A stretch of 64,000 nt of DNA from Rhodospirillaceae bacterium (GCA_018701215.1 JABIWH010000059.1:87259-151258); one strand, 5' to 3'. Counted from the stretch's first letter, positions 1-9,929 are shown. Notes: a model not told the origin generated them from the sequence alone. A program made the numbers and translations.

Positions 1-2
1 TT

Positions 3-1070
3 ATCAAGATCGAACCGCCGGAGGGCGATAAGACCCGGGATCTAAGGGGCATGGGCCGGGGCTTTTTTCCAACCTTCAACCGGGGCAAGAGGTCCGTCCA
101 ACTGGACCTAAAGTCGGCCGCCGGCATTGACGCGTTGAACAGGCTACTCGCCACGGCGGATGTATTCGTGGAGAATTTTCGCGATTCATCTTTGGCCAAA
201 ATGGGCCTGGATCCCGATGCGTTGAGAGAAAGATACCCCCGCCTGATCATTGCGTCCTGTAAGGGCTTTTTGCACGGGCCGTATGAAAACCGCACTGCCA
301 TGGACGAAGTGGTGCAGATGATGACGGGCATGGCGCATATGACCGGGCCCACGGGTCGGCCCTTGCGCATTGGCTCCTCGGCCAACGACATCATGGGCGG
401 ACTGTTCGGGGCGCTGTCCGTCCTTGGCGCTTTGTTTGAGCGGGATAAGTCCGACGCCGGTCGTAATATTCGGATCGGGCTGTTCGAAAATTGTCTCCTG
501 TTGGTAGCCCAGCACATGGTGCAGTTTGATATCGAGGGTACCGAGGCGCCGCCGATGCCGGAACGGGTATTCTCCTGGCCCGTCTATGACATCTTTAAGA
601 CGCGTGAACAGCGCCAGATATTCGTCGGCTCGGTAACAGAAGGACAATGGGATAAGCTGTGCAATATTCTCGGGCTGGACGAACTGCTGAATGATCCGGG
701 GCTAAGATCCCGTACCGATCAGATCAACGCCCGTTCACGGACAATCCCGATTTTCGAAGAAGCCATTGCCCAGCGTTCTTTCGATGAATTGCTGCCGCGC
801 TTTGAAGCCGAGGGCATTCCGTTCTCACCCATCGCCCGGCCGGTGGAAATGTATGATGATCCCCATGTTAACCGCGAGGGCGGCTTGTTCGTATCGAACC
901 TGCCCGAAGGCGGCAGCTTCCGCGCGCCCGGCCTGCCCATTGAAGTTGACGGCCAGCCGGTCTGCGGTAACAAGCCGGACCTGCCCGCGATAGGTGAAGA
1001 CACGACGGAAATCCTCGGCAGGCTAGGCTTAACCGCGGCAGAGGCCCGCAAAGCAAGCGGGTCCGCCTGA
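3..1070 (+). CDS. CaiB/BaiF family CoA-transferase (5' end outside window)
   Basis: Class III CoA-transferase that moves CoA between carboxylic acids; the substrate cannot be told from sequence. The reading frame is open from base 3, giving IKIEPPEGDKTRD before the first internal ATG at base 51. This is the usual family sequence just after the first beta strand, so the true start lies upstream and the ATG at 51 is internal. 355 residues are visible of the usual 380-400. Family marks are NRGKRSVQLDLK, the VENFR segment, and a SANDIMGG segment (about base 379) where the catalytic Asp is expected. The next gene converges 8 bases downstream. Confidence 0.93.
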   Translation: MKIEPPEGDKTRDLRGMGRGFFPTFNRGKRSVQLDLKSAAGIDALNRLLATADVFVENFRDSSLAKMGLDPDALRERYPRLIIASCKGFLHGPYENRTAMDEVVQMMTGMAHMTGPTGRPLRIGSSANDIMGGLFGALSVLGALFERDKSDAGRNIRIGLFENCLLLVAQHMVQFDIEGTEAPPMPERVFSWPVYDIFKTREQRQIFVGSVTEGQWDKLCNILGLDELLNDPGLRSRTDQINARSRTIPIFEEAIAQRSFDELLPRFEAEGIPFSPIARPVEMYDDPHVNREGGLFVSNLPEGGSFRAPGLPIEVDGQPVCGNKPDLPAIGEDTTEILGRLGLTAAEARKASGSA

Positions 1071-1078
1071 CGGATGCC

Positions 1079-2686
1079 CTAACCGATATCGCGGATAATT
1101 TCCCGTGCGGCGTTATGGCCGGGAATGCCCGTGACGCCGCCGCCCGGATGAGCACCTGAACCGCACAGATACAGGCCTTGAATAGGCATGCGGTAGTCGG
1201 CATGGCCCAGGGTCGGGCGCAGGCTGTACAGCTGGTTCAAATCAAGGGTGCCGTGAAAAATATCGCCGCCGATCAAACCGAACTCCCGCTCCAGATCCAG
1301 GGGCGTCAGGATCTGCCGGGCAATGATGCTGTCGCGGAAATTGGGCGCAAAAGCCGTCACCGCTTCGACCGCGTCGTCGGCGGCCTGTTCACGCACCTGA
1401 TCCCAGTTCTGGCCGTCGGGTAGATCGGGGTCGAATTGCTGGCAGAACATGGAGGCCACATGTTGACCTTTCGGTGCCAGGCTGGGGTCGATGGTTGAAG
1501 GGATTACCAGTTCCACGAATGGCCGCCGCGACCAACCAAACCGCATGGCATCCGCATAGGCATCGTCGAGATACCGGGTGGAGGGTCCGATGATGATGCC
1601 GCCCTGATGATGTTCGGCCATGTCATTGCCGGGCAGACAGGTAAAATCGGGTAATTCGCTGAGCGCGACGTTCATGCGCAGGGTGCCGGATTTACAGCGC
1701 CAGTTCGCCATGCGTCGGCGAAAGGCCGGTTCGACGTTATCCTTGGCCAACAGATCCAGGAACAGCAGCTTTGGATTGACGTTGGCGGCGACTGCTCTGG
1801 CGCCGATCAGGCGGCCGTCGGCGAGGCGTACGCCGTTGGTATGCTTGCCGCTGACTTCGACTTCCGCCACCGCCGCCCCGGTTTCAATCACCACGCCGGC
1901 TGCTTCCGCCGCCTTAGCCATGGCCTGGGTGACGGCGCCCATGCCCCCGACCGCATGGCCCCAGGCACCCGGCTCGGGCATGATGTCGCCGAAACAATGA
2001 TGCAGTAGGACATAAGCCGTGCCGGGGCTGTAGGGCGAGGCAAAAGTGCCAATGATGCCGTCATAGGCGAACAAGGATTTCACTGCATCCGTTTCGAACC
2101 AGCGGCCGAGGAAGTCTACCGCGCTCATCACCATGATATCGGCCAGATCCTGTTGCGTCTCCAGATCCAGGTGGTGCAGGCGCCGGCCCGCCCGCAACAG
2201 GCCCCACAGGTCGCGCAGGCCGCCGCCTGAATTCGGCGGTGTCTCCATGAGGAAGCCGCGTAAAACATCAGCCAGGCGACCGATGGTGGCTTCATAGTCG
2301 GCCAGTTGTTCCGCATCCCGGCTTGAGATACGCGCAATCTGTTGCCGTGTACGTTCCATGTCGGGATAGGATTTCAGAAAATCACCGTCTTCCAACGGTA
2401 GAAAATTCGACATTTCCCATTGCCGCAATTCCAGGCCATGGCCGAATAGATCCAGGTCCTCGACCACCTGTCGGTTCAGCAAACCGACCGCGTAGGAGGC
2501 AACGGAATTTCGGAAACCAGGATGAAACTCCTCCGTCACCGCCGCGCCGCCCACCTGCGCGCGCCGTTCGAGCACCTTGACCGACAGCCCGCCGCGCGCC
2601 AGATAGGCGGCGCAAACCAGGCCGTTATGGCCAGCCCCGACGACCACCACGTCGTAGCGTTCCGAATGTGCTCCCGCTTGCGCCAT
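1079..2686 (-). CDS. Phytoene-dehydrogenase-like FAD oxidoreductase
   Basis: Predicted flavin-dependent amine-oxidase/phytoene-desaturase superfamily oxidoreductase of 535 residues, resembling the PYROXD2/CrtI-like group; substrate unknown. The N-terminus carries the dinucleotide-binding motif VVVGAGHNGL and a following LERRAQVGG segment. The C-terminus has the FAD-closing motif LYLCGSGAHPGGGVTG. I chose the ATG at 2686 because GGGAGAG lies just before it; a longer frame from 2722 lacks such a site. It converges with the CoA-transferase on its left and diverges from the dioxygenase on its right, so it is probably monocistronic. No carotenoid genes are nearby, so a carotenoid role is not supported. 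Confidence 0.9.
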   Translation of the reverse strand: MAQAGAHSERYDVVVVGAGHNGLVCAAYLARGGLSVKVLERRAQVGGAAVTEEFHPGFRNSVASYAVGLLNRQVVEDLDLFGHGLELRQWEMSNFLPLEDGDFLKSYPDMERTRQQIARISSRDAEQLADYEATIGRLADVLRGFLMETPPNSGGGLRDLWGLLRAGRRLHHLDLETQQDLADIMVMSAVDFLGRWFETDAVKSLFAYDGIIGTFASPYSPGTAYVLLHHCFGDIMPEPGAWGHAVGGMGAVTQAMAKAAEAAGVVIETGAAVAEVEVSGKHTNGVRLADGRLIGARAVAANVNPKLLFLDLLAKDNVEPAFRRRMANWRCKSGTLRMNVALSELPDFTCLPGNDMAEHHQGGIIIGPSTRYLDDAYADAMRFGWSRRPFVELVIPSTIDPSLAPKGQHVASMFCQQFDPDLPDGQNWDQVREQAADDAVEAVTAFAPNFRDSIIARQILTPLDLEREFGLIGGDIFHGTLDLNQLYSLRPTLGHADYRMPIQGLYLCGSGAHPGGGVTGIPGHNAAREIIRDIG

Positions 2687-2790
2687 TCCACTCTCCCAAC
2701 ATCGCGCCACTTGTAATACCAAGCTCCACTAGCTTACCATAAGCATGAGTGCGCGTGATCTGGCGCATCAGGGAAATATGGGGAAGCTAC

Positions 2791-3618
2791 ATGACATTGA
2801 GCAATATTCGCGTGAAACCCGTGACGGCGTCCATTGGGGCGGAAATCGAGGGCGTAAATTTGGCCGAGCCGTTGAGCGATGCCACCTTTGAAGCCGTGCA
2901 CGACGCCCTGATGACCCATCAGGTGATCTTTTTCCGCGATCAGGAAATGAACATTGAGCAGCACAAGGATCTGGGCCGCCGTTTTGGTGATTTGCACGTT
3001 CACCCAGCCGCACCCGGGCCAAAGGACCATCCCGAAATTCTGGTCATTCACGCGGATGAGAAATCCAAGCACGTGGCGGGCGGCGGCTGGCATACGGATG
3101 TCAGTTGCGATGTGGAACCACCCATGGGCTCTATCCTGCATATTCATGATGCGCCCGAGGTCGGCGGCGATACGCTGTTCGCCAACATGTATGGCGCCTA
3201 TGAATCCCTTTCGGACCGCATGCAGCAATTCCTGGACGGTTTGACCGCCATGCATCGTTCCGAACATGTGCACAAGGGCCGCTATGGCTTGAAGGAAAAT
3301 CTGCGCGACGCCGACTACCCCGAAGCCGTCCATCCCGTGGTCCGTACCCATCCGGTGACCGGGCGCAAGGGGCTCTACGTCAACGCCTCGTTTACCACTC
3401 GGATCATGGAATTAGGCCACCACGAGAGTAACGATGTTCTGGCGATGCTGTGCAACCACATAGCCCGCGGCGTGCATTTCCAATGCCGTTATCGCTGGGA
3501 AAACAACTCGGTAGCATTCTGGGACAACCGTTGCACCCAGCATCACGCCGCCTGGGACTATTACCCCAACGTCCGCCACGGCTATCGCGTCACGATCCAG
3601 GGCGACAAGCCTGTTTAG
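2791..3618 (+). CDS. TauD/TfdA family 2-oxoglutarate dioxygenase
   Basis: Non-haem iron, 2-oxoglutarate-dependent dioxygenase of 275 residues. The iron ligands are visible as H101 and D103 (WHTD) and a distal His near residue 251 (TQHHA), followed by the HGYR segment expected to bind the 2-oxoglutarate carboxylate. The family acts on taurine, 2,4-D, alkyl sulfates and similar small acids; substrate cannot be assigned. The ATG at 2791 is preferred to an in-frame ATG at 2749 because GGGGAAG precedes it at proper spacing and it matches the family N-terminus. A cluster of hairpins follows the gene. Confidence 0.93.
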   Translation: MTLSNIRVKPVTASIGAEIEGVNLAEPLSDATFEAVHDALMTHQVIFFRDQEMNIEQHKDLGRRFGDLHVHPAAPGPKDHPEILVIHADEKSKHVAGGGWHTDVSCDVEPPMGSILHIHDAPEVGGDTLFANMYGAYESLSDRMQQFLDGLTAMHRSEHVHKGRYGLKENLRDADYPEAVHPVVRTHPVTGRKGLYVNASFTTRIMELGHHESNDVLAMLCNHIARGVHFQCRYRWENNSVAFWDNRCTQHHAAWDYYPNVRHGYRVTIQGDKPV

Positions 3619-3622
3619 GGTC

Positions 3623-3714
3623 TTTCCGTCCGAGACGGAAACGCCAGGCCAGCCCGCTCCCCCTGCCGGCCACCCACGGGACCATACTCATTGGGTGGCC
3701 GGGAGGGGAGCGGG
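3623..3714. terminator. Hairpin cluster between convergent genes
   Basis: Two inverted repeats follow the dioxygenase stop codon. The first is a perfect 8-bp stem, TTTCCGTC at 3623-3630 pairing with 3634-3641 over a 3-base loop. The second is long: 3653-3676 pairs almost perfectly with 3692-3714 over a 15-base loop. Neither is followed at once by a T-run, so a classical intrinsic terminator is not proven, but the position between two convergent genes fits a transcription boundary. Confidence 0.5.
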
Positions 3715-3744
3715 CGGTCCAGAGATTAGACGTAGGTCGAAAAG

Positions 3745-3775
3745 ACCGCAGACCGATCAGCGGTGGCGTTTTTTT
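3745..3775 (+). terminator. Possible intrinsic terminator
   Basis: ACCGC (3745-3749) pairs with GCGGT (3760-3764), and after four bases come seven Ts at 3769-3775. On the + strand this has the layout of a rho-independent terminator for the dioxygenase gene. It overlaps the last codons of the convergent ligase gene, so part of the pattern could be coding chance. Confidence 0.4.
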
Positions 3776-5379
3776 AGTGCTCGGAAATCGTTGATGGCGG
3801 GGTTTTCGCGGGGGTCTTCGTCCGCGTCGAAAATTTGCGCTTTCTGGATTTTCTGTGTGCCGGTGGTCGGCAGGCTGTCGACGAACAGCAGCCAGCCCGG
3901 CGCCTTGTAATAGGCCTGACGCGCGAAACACCAATCGAACAGGGCGCGGGCCTGGGCCGCATCCGCCGGCGCACCGGGCATGGCGACGATACAGGCCAGA
4001 ACCTCTTCGTCGCGGATCTCGTCCTCGACCGGCAGCACCGCCACTTGCGCGACCTGGTCATGGGATTGCAGGCAGGCTTCGATCTCGGCGGCGGCGATGT
4101 TTTCGCCGGAGCGGCGGATGATGTTTTTCTTGCGGTCGACGAAATACAGCATGCCGTCTTCACCCTGGCGTACCGTGTCGCCGGTATGGAACCAGCCGCC
4201 GCGCCATGATTTCTCGGTCTCTTCCTCGTTCTTCAGATAGCCGGAAAAGAAATGCTTGCGCGGCTTCTCGGCGTTGTAGCGGACCAGTAGCTCGCCATCC
4301 GCATCCGGGCCCACGTCATTGTCATCGTCATCGACGACGCGAGCCTCCAGGCCGGCCAGCGGCTTGCCAAAAGCCCGCGTATCGATGCGTCGTGGTTCGT
4401 GACAATCGGCCAAGACGCGGCCCGTCTCGGTCATGCCCCAGACTTCCACCAGGGGAAAGCCAAAGCGTTCCTCGAACGGGGCATGCAACTCCGGCTCCAA
4501 CCCGGCACCGGTGCCAAAGCGAAGTTTGTGTTGCTTTTCCTCCGGCGTAACCGGCTGGTTCATCAACAGCGGCGGCACCACGCCCAGATAATGCATGGCG
4601 GTCGCACCCGTGGCGACCACATCTTTCCACCAGGTCGAGGGATGGAACCGGTCCGGCGCGATCAGGCAGCCGCCGGATAGAAACACCGCCGTGGCACAGA
4701 TCGCCTGGGCGTTAACGTGAAAAAACGGCAGTGGATTGATAATCCGCTCGGGCGCATCGAAGCTCAGCTTGCCGCCCATGGAGAGATACCAGCGCCCGCC
4801 CTGAATATAGAATTCGTTGCTCAGGATGCAGCCCTTGGGCCGTCCCGTGGTGCCGGAGGTATAGAGCAGGCTGATCTCGGTCGAGGGGCCGGGCGGGCCA
4901 TCGAAGGGCGCGGGGCTAAGACGAGGCAGATCATCGGTGAAGCTTTCGAAGCGCACAACGGGCAGGGGCTTGTCCCGTTCCGCCGCCACTCTTCGCAGAT
5001 CCTCGGCCCGGCTTTCCAGGGTGATCACGATGTCGGCCTCGGAGTGGTCCATCTGATAGAGCATTTCGTCGTGCCGATAATCCGGATTTATCGGTACAAT
5101 GCCGCAGCCCAGGCCGTTCAGGGCCAGGTAGTGAAAAAAGAACTCCGGCCGCTGTTCCAACAGCAGCCCGACCCGGTGGCCATGGCCAAGGCCGGCATCG
5201 GCGTATTGTTGCCGCAGCGCCTCGATCTGGACCCAGGCTTCGGCGTAGGTGAACTCCTTGCCGTCGGGGTAATAGTCCCGTCCCGCCATGGGCGTGGAGC
5301 AGAGCGCGCCTTGACCGGGCCATTTCTGGGCCGCATGGGCAAAGACTGCGTGGACCGTGTCAAACTCGGGTACTGTCAT
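3757..5379 (-). CDS. AMP-forming acyl-CoA ligase (CaiC-like)
   Basis: ANL-superfamily acid:CoA ligase of 540 residues that activates a carboxylic acid as acyl-AMP and then acyl-CoA. Visible motifs are the phosphate-binding loop LLYTSGTTGRPKG, the VWGMTETG segment, WFHTGDTV, and the C-terminal DRKKNIIRRSGENI hinge region. Overall texture is closest to the carnitine/crotonobetaine-CoA ligase group, but the substrate is not determined. The ATG at 5379 follows AAGAGAG; a longer frame from 5475 would run into parC. It lies 23 bases after parC in the same direction, probably cotranscribed. CaiB-type transferases flank the block, consistent with CoA-thioester catabolism (inference). Confidence 0.92.
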   Translation of the reverse strand: MTVPEFDTVHAVFAHAAQKWPGQGALCSTPMAGRDYYPDGKEFTYAEAWVQIEALRQQYADAGLGHGHRVGLLLEQRPEFFFHYLALNGLGCGIVPINPDYRHDEMLYQMDHSEADIVITLESRAEDLRRVAAERDKPLPVVRFESFTDDLPRLSPAPFDGPPGPSTEISLLYTSGTTGRPKGCILSNEFYIQGGRWYLSMGGKLSFDAPERIINPLPFFHVNAQAICATAVFLSGGCLIAPDRFHPSTWWKDVVATGATAMHYLGVVPPLLMNQPVTPEEKQHKLRFGTGAGLEPELHAPFEERFGFPLVEVWGMTETGRVLADCHEPRRIDTRAFGKPLAGLEARVVDDDDNDVGPDADGELLVRYNAEKPRKHFFSGYLKNEEETEKSWRGGWFHTGDTVRQGEDGMLYFVDRKKNIIRRSGENIAAAEIEACLQSHDQVAQVAVLPVEDEIRDEEVLACIVAMPGAPADAAQARALFDWCFARQAYYKAPGWLLFVDSLPTTGTQKIQKAQIFDADEDPRENPAINDFRALKKRHR

Positions 5380-5402
5380 TACTCTCTTACCAATTTCGCC
5401 AA

Positions 5403-7628
5403 CTAACCAAATTTGTGATTTTTCGGAAACCCTTTCGGGGCCAATCGGCCTGCCTGACTGCGTTTGCCCAGCCACATCTCCAGATCGGTTTCCGTGCGGG
5501 TGCGTCCCCCCGCCTGGCGCCAGGTCAGACCATCCGTCAGGGTCATGGTCTTGGCATCCGCTAGGCCGCCGTCGCGATAACGTTGTAGCACCACGCCGCG
5601 GCCTCTATTCATCTCCGGCAGCTCTGTTAGAGGGAACAGCAGTAATTTGTGGTTGTCGCCGACCACCGCTAGATGGTCGCCCTGCACGGGCGCGCAGACG
5701 GCCGCCTCCACATCGCCGGAGACATTGAGAACCTGACGGCCGCCACGAGTCTGCGCCACGGTGGCCTTTTCCTCCACCACGAAGCCCCGGCCATCGGAGG
5801 AGGCGACCAGCAGCTTCCGTTCCGGGTCGTGTACCATCATGGAGATGATTTCCTGATCGTTGGCCAAATCCAACAACAGGCGCACCGGCTCGCCATTGCC
5901 CCGTCCACCGGGCAACTTGTCACAAGATAAAGTATAGAAACGGCCATTGGTGGCGAACAGCACCAGCTTGTCCGTGCTTTGGGCATGCAGCCAAAATCGG
6001 CCCTTGTCGCCGTCCTTGTAGCGCACGTCGTGGCCTTCCTCCACATGGCCGCGCAGGGCCCGTAGCCAACCTTTCTCGGAGCAGACCACGGTGACCGGTT
6101 CCTTCTCCACCATGGCCTCGATCGGCATCAATTCGCCGGTGGGCGCATCGGCAAAGGTGCTGCGGCGCGGACCCAGGGCCGGATCGTCGCCAAAGGTCTT
6201 GCGCATTTCGCGGATTTCCCCGGTGATCGTGGCCCAGCGTTTCTCTTCCGATGCGAGCAGGGCATTCAGGTCCGTGCGCTCGGCCTTCAAGGCCTTGTCC
6301 TCGGCCCGGATTTCCATTTCTTCCAGGCGGCGCAGGGCGCGCAGGCGCATGTTCAGGATCGCATCGGCCTGGTTTTCGGTCAGATTGAAGGCCTGCATCA
6401 AGGCCGGTTTGGCCTCGTCCTCCTCGCGGATGATGCGGATCACCTCGTCCAGGTTCAGATAACAGATCAGATAGGCGCCCAGAACCTCCAGGCGCCGCTC
6501 GATCTGGCCCAGGCGATGGTTGGAGCGGCGGACCAGGACCACATGCCGGTGATCGAGAAAAGCCTGCAAAGCCTCCCGTAGGTTCATCACCTTCGGGGTT
6601 TGATCGGCATCCAGAACGTTCAGATTGAGGCCGATGCGGGTTTCCAGATCGCTGAGGCGGAACAGATGTTCCATCAGCATTTCCGGTTCCACCCGGCCTG
6701 ACTTCGGCTCCAGCACCAGGCGGATGTCTTCCGCCGATTCATCGCGGATATCCGCCAACAGCGACAGCTTGCGCAGATGCAACAGCTCGGCGATTTTTTC
6801 GATGACCCGGCCCTTGGGCACCTGATAGGGGATTTCGGTGACGATGATGTTGTAGGTGCCGCGCTTGCCTTTTTCGACCTCCCACTTGGCGCGCAGACGG
6901 AAACCGCCGCGGCCCGTTTTATAAGCTTCCAGAATCGAGCTGCGGTCCTCGACGATGACGCCCCCCGTGGGGAAATCAGGGCCGGGGATCATTTGCACCA
7001 GCTTGTCCAGGCCGGCGTTGGGAAACTTGATCAGATGCAGCAGGGCCGCACACAGCTCGCGGATGTTATGGGGCGGGATCGAGGTCGCCATGCCCACCGC
7101 GATGCCGGTGGCACCGTTGGCCAACAGATTGGGGAAGGCGGCGGGCAGAACAATTGGTTCTTCATCCTCGCCATCGTAGGTACCGCGAAAATCCACCGTG
7201 TCCAGGTCGATGCCCTGCAACAGGGCCTGAGCCACGGCGGTCATGCGGGCCTCGGTATAGCGCATGGCGGCGGCGTTGTCGCCGTCCACGTTGCCGAAAT
7301 TGCCCTGGCCGTCTACCAATGGATAACGTTGGGCAAACTCCTGCGCCAGGCGGACCAGGGCATCGTAAATCGCCTGGTCGCCATGCGGATGAAACTTGCC
7401 CATGACATCGCCGACGATGCGGGCGCATTTCTTGAAGCCCGTGTCCGGGTTAAGCTTCAGCTGCCGCATGGCGTACAGGATGCGCCGGTGCACCGGCTTC
7501 ATGCCATCGCGCACATCGGGTAGCGAGCGCGACATAATGGTGGAAAGGGCATAGGAGAGGTAGCGTTCGCCAAGTGCCTCGCCCAACGGGGTATCGCGGA
7601 TATCACCGCCTTCAAGAATCTCTGTCAT
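5403..7628 (-). CDS. parC: DNA topoisomerase IV subunit A
   Basis: ParC, the breakage-reunion subunit of topoisomerase IV, which decatenates daughter chromosomes with ParE. 741 residues is the usual alphaproteobacterial length. The N-terminus has the family segment SYALSTIMSRSLPDVRDG followed by MKPVHRRILYAM. The active-site tyrosine lies in RYTEARMT. The C-terminal third shows the degenerate beta-pinwheel repeats of ParC rather than the ordered GyrA-box repeats, which supports ParC over GyrA. It follows recO by 30 bases in the same orientation, an order common in alphaproteobacteria. Confidence 0.97.
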   Translation of the reverse strand: MTEILEGGDIRDTPLGEALGERYLSYALSTIMSRSLPDVRDGMKPVHRRILYAMRQLKLNPDTGFKKCARIVGDVMGKFHPHGDQAIYDALVRLAQEFAQRYPLVDGQGNFGNVDGDNAAAMRYTEARMTAVAQALLQGIDLDTVDFRGTYDGEDEEPIVLPAAFPNLLANGATGIAVGMATSIPPHNIRELCAALLHLIKFPNAGLDKLVQMIPGPDFPTGGVIVEDRSSILEAYKTGRGGFRLRAKWEVEKGKRGTYNIIVTEIPYQVPKGRVIEKIAELLHLRKLSLLADIRDESAEDIRLVLEPKSGRVEPEMLMEHLFRLSDLETRIGLNLNVLDADQTPKVMNLREALQAFLDHRHVVLVRRSNHRLGQIERRLEVLGAYLICYLNLDEVIRIIREEDEAKPALMQAFNLTENQADAILNMRLRALRRLEEMEIRAEDKALKAERTDLNALLASEEKRWATITGEIREMRKTFGDDPALGPRRSTFADAPTGELMPIEAMVEKEPVTVVCSEKGWLRALRGHVEEGHDVRYKDGDKGRFWLHAQSTDKLVLFATNGRFYTLSCDKLPGGRGNGEPVRLLLDLANDQEIISMMVHDPERKLLVASSDGRGFVVEEKATVAQTRGGRQVLNVSGDVEAAVCAPVQGDHLAVVGDNHKLLLFPLTELPEMNRGRGVVLQRYRDGGLADAKTMTLTDGLTWRQAGGRTRTETDLEMWLGKRSQAGRLAPKGFPKNHKFG

Positions 7629-7658
7629 GGCCTATTGTAGCATTGTTCAGAGAGTACT

Positions 7659-8390
7659 TCATTCGGCTTGCCGGGAAATGCGTTCGACCAGGCGTTCCCG
7701 CGCCATGGGCAGCGGTCGGTTATGTGGCGCAAAAACAGCAGATTGCAGGAAGTAGCCGGTCAGTTTCAGGCCGTCCAGGATGTCCTGGCGCACCAGCTTT
7801 TCCCCGGCTTCAGGCAGCAAAAAGCTCGGCAGCGGCAGCAATTTCTCCTTATATGGCGAGGCGGCCTCGCGGCTGACGGCGCGGGCGGAGCGGGGCGAGA
7901 CATAGGCTAGGTCCTCGGTGCTGCCAGTGGCCGCGCAATGGCTCAAATCCAGACCAAAGCCAAGCTCGGCCAGCAATCCCAGTTCGAATCGGACATAGAT
8001 GGCGGCCCAATTCGGCGTGCCGGCCAACGCCGCCAGCAAGGCGGCGAAACCATCATGGATCGCCAGATGCGGTTCCCGCTCCGGCAGGGCGGCTTCCGTC
8101 ACCGCCGTGGCAGCGGTCAGCCCGGCCAGGCGGTCGCCATCCGCCAACAGGGCGGCGGCATGGTCGCGCATGGCCTCCACCGTATAGCTGCCCAGATGCT
8201 CGGCCAGGCGGCCGCGCCAGTCCGCCGCCACCTGGTTGCCCGGCTGCAGTACCCCGCGCAGACGCCGCCCCGCCCCGCCCCGGACCAGGCCGGCGTGGCG
8301 GCCATGTTCACGGGTCAACAGATTGACGATCGCCGCCGCTTCACCGTGGCGCCGCACCGATAATACATAGCCTTCATCCGACCAATTCAT
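7659..8390 (-). CDS. recO: DNA repair protein RecO
   Basis: RecO loads RecA on SSB-coated DNA within the RecFOR pathway. 243 residues match the family. The N-terminal OB-fold is seen as DEGYVLSVRRHGEAAAIVNLLTRE split over residues 5-28, followed by the helical domain. The ATG at 8390 starts the family sequence MNWSDEGYVLS; the open frame runs further upstream to 8774 but that part has no family resemblance and overlaps the divergent CoA-transferase gene. No strong ribosome-binding site precedes it. It heads the minus-strand recO-parC-ligase run. Confidence 0.95.
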   Translation of the reverse strand: MNWSDEGYVLSVRRHGEAAAIVNLLTREHGRHAGLVRGGAGRRLRGVLQPGNQVAADWRGRLAEHLGSYTVEAMRDHAAALLADGDRLAGLTAATAVTEAALPEREPHLAIHDGFAALLAALAGTPNWAAIYVRFELGLLAELGFGLDLSHCAATGSTEDLAYVSPRSARAVSREAASPYKEKLLPLPSFLLPEAGEKLVRQDILDGLKLTGYFLQSAVFAPHNRPLPMARERLVERISRQAE

Positions 8391-8460
8391 GCCCGCAATG
8401 TAGCAGGAGATTGCGCCGCAATCCCCAATAGACGACAATCGATGCCAAAGGAGCACATTA

Positions 8461-9666
8461 ATGACCAAGGCTTTTGACGGCGTCCGCGTCGTCGATTTCA
8501 CACAAGTATTGTCCGGGCCGGTCGCGACGGCCAATCTGGCGCTGTTGGGCGCGGACGTCATGAAGATCGAGCTGCAGGGCGTTGGCGACCAGACGCGGGG
8601 TCTGATGGCGGAGGGCGAGTGGGCCCTGCGCGGCCTGGGCCCGCTGTTTATCGGTTTCAATTGCGGCAAACGCAGCATTGCGCTGGATCTGAAGAATGAT
8701 GAGGCAAAAAAGGTCGTCCGCCGCATGATTGAGACGGCCGATGTGGTGGCGGAGAATTTCAAACCCGGCGTCATGGCACGCCTTGGTTTCAGCTATGAAG
8801 ACGTCAAGGCGATCAAGCCCGACATTGTTTATTGCTCGATCTCCGGCTTTGGCCAGAACGGCCCGGCCTCGGGCGCGGGTGCCTATGATGGCGCCATCCA
8901 GGCGGTCTCGGGCCTGATGTCACTGACCGGCACGCCCGAGGAGGGACCCATCAGAGTCGGCTTCCCCGTGGCGGATATGTCGACCGGCATGACGGCGTCA
9001 TTTGCCATTGCCTCGGCGCTGTACCGCCGCCTGGCGACGGGCAAGGGACAACATCTGGATGTCTCGATGACGGATTCCGTGATGGCCCTGATCGGTTTCG
9101 CCATTAACCGTTATCTCGTCAACGACACGGAGCCACAGCTGATGGGCAACCGCTCTGCCATCATGCAGACAACCACGGACGCTTATGAAACGGCGGATGG
9201 CTTTCTGAATATCTCGGTCTTCACAGATCGTATGATCCCGCCGCTTTGCCGTGGCCTCGGCCGCCCGGAATGGGCGGAAGAAGCCCGTTATAAGACCGAG
9301 AAAAGCCGGGTCGAAAACCGCATTGAAATTTATGAGGAATTGAAATCGCTGTTCAAGACCAAGCCCACCGCCTATTGGCTGAAGAGCCTGCGCGCGGAAG
9401 GCGTGCCAGTCGCGCCAATTCTCACCGTGCCGCAGGCTATCAGGGAGGCGCAAGTCAGCCACCGCGACATTCTCATGACCCTGCCCGCGCCCGATGGCAT
9501 GGAGGGCGAAATCACCGTACCCGGAATGGGCTTCATGGCCTCGGAAGGCACCCCCGCGACCCAGCTGCCGCCCCCGACTCTGGGCCAGCACACGGAAGAA
9601 ATTTTGACGCAGTTCGGTTACGGCGCGGAGGAGATTGTCGCGTTGAAGGACTGTGGCGCGATTTAA
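8461..9666 (+). CDS. CaiB/BaiF family CoA-transferase
   Basis: Complete class III CoA-transferase of 401 residues. It opens with FDGVRVVDFTQVLSGP, carries FNCGKRSIALDLK and VVAENFKPGVMARLG, and has a PVADMSTG segment with the probable catalytic Asp172. A strong ribosome-binding site (AAAGGAG) precedes the ATG. It is divergent from recO with a 70-base gap and has no co-oriented partner close downstream. Substrate is unknown; the family handles oxalate, carnitine, bile acids, succinate and aromatic succinates. Confidence 0.94.
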   Translation: MTKAFDGVRVVDFTQVLSGPVATANLALLGADVMKIELQGVGDQTRGLMAEGEWALRGLGPLFIGFNCGKRSIALDLKNDEAKKVVRRMIETADVVAENFKPGVMARLGFSYEDVKAIKPDIVYCSISGFGQNGPASGAGAYDGAIQAVSGLMSLTGTPEEGPIRVGFPVADMSTGMTASFAIASALYRRLATGKGQHLDVSMTDSVMALIGFAINRYLVNDTEPQLMGNRSAIMQTTTDAYETADGFLNISVFTDRMIPPLCRGLGRPEWAEEARYKTEKSRVENRIEIYEELKSLFKTKPTAYWLKSLRAEGVPVAPILTVPQAIREAQVSHRDILMTLPAPDGMEGEITVPGMGFMASEGTPATQLPPPTLGQHTEEILTQFGYGAEEIVALKDCGAI

Positions 9667-9929
9667 GGGTGAGCCTCGGCCTAGATTGCTGCGATGCTCC
9701 TCCCCCGGCGCGTACTGATTCGCCCTTCAATCCGCTTGAAGCCAGCAAATTTTCGGCGAATTATTGTGATGGCGGGCAGTGCCGCCGGTGCCGGAACCTG
9801 CAGGAAGCCCAGGCTTATGCCGTGATCGTTGATTGCGTGGTTTTGATCTGATTTCCTGCTCTGAATTCCTTGCCGGAAACGCATTCTGGTGCTTAAATAT
9901 AGCGTCCCAATTTGCCTAGGAGGCAAGGA

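Noticed and set aside
1079..2686. Carotenoid phytoene desaturase
   Set aside because: Only general CrtI-like FAD motifs are present and no carotenoid genes are nearby.
4717..5406. Long + strand frame opposite the acyl-CoA ligase gene
   Set aside because: It lies wholly antisense to a gene with clear motifs and has no family resemblance.
5403..7628. GyrA instead of ParC
   Set aside because: The C-terminal repeats lack a clear GyrA box, the length is short for GyrA, and recO-parC is a familiar order.
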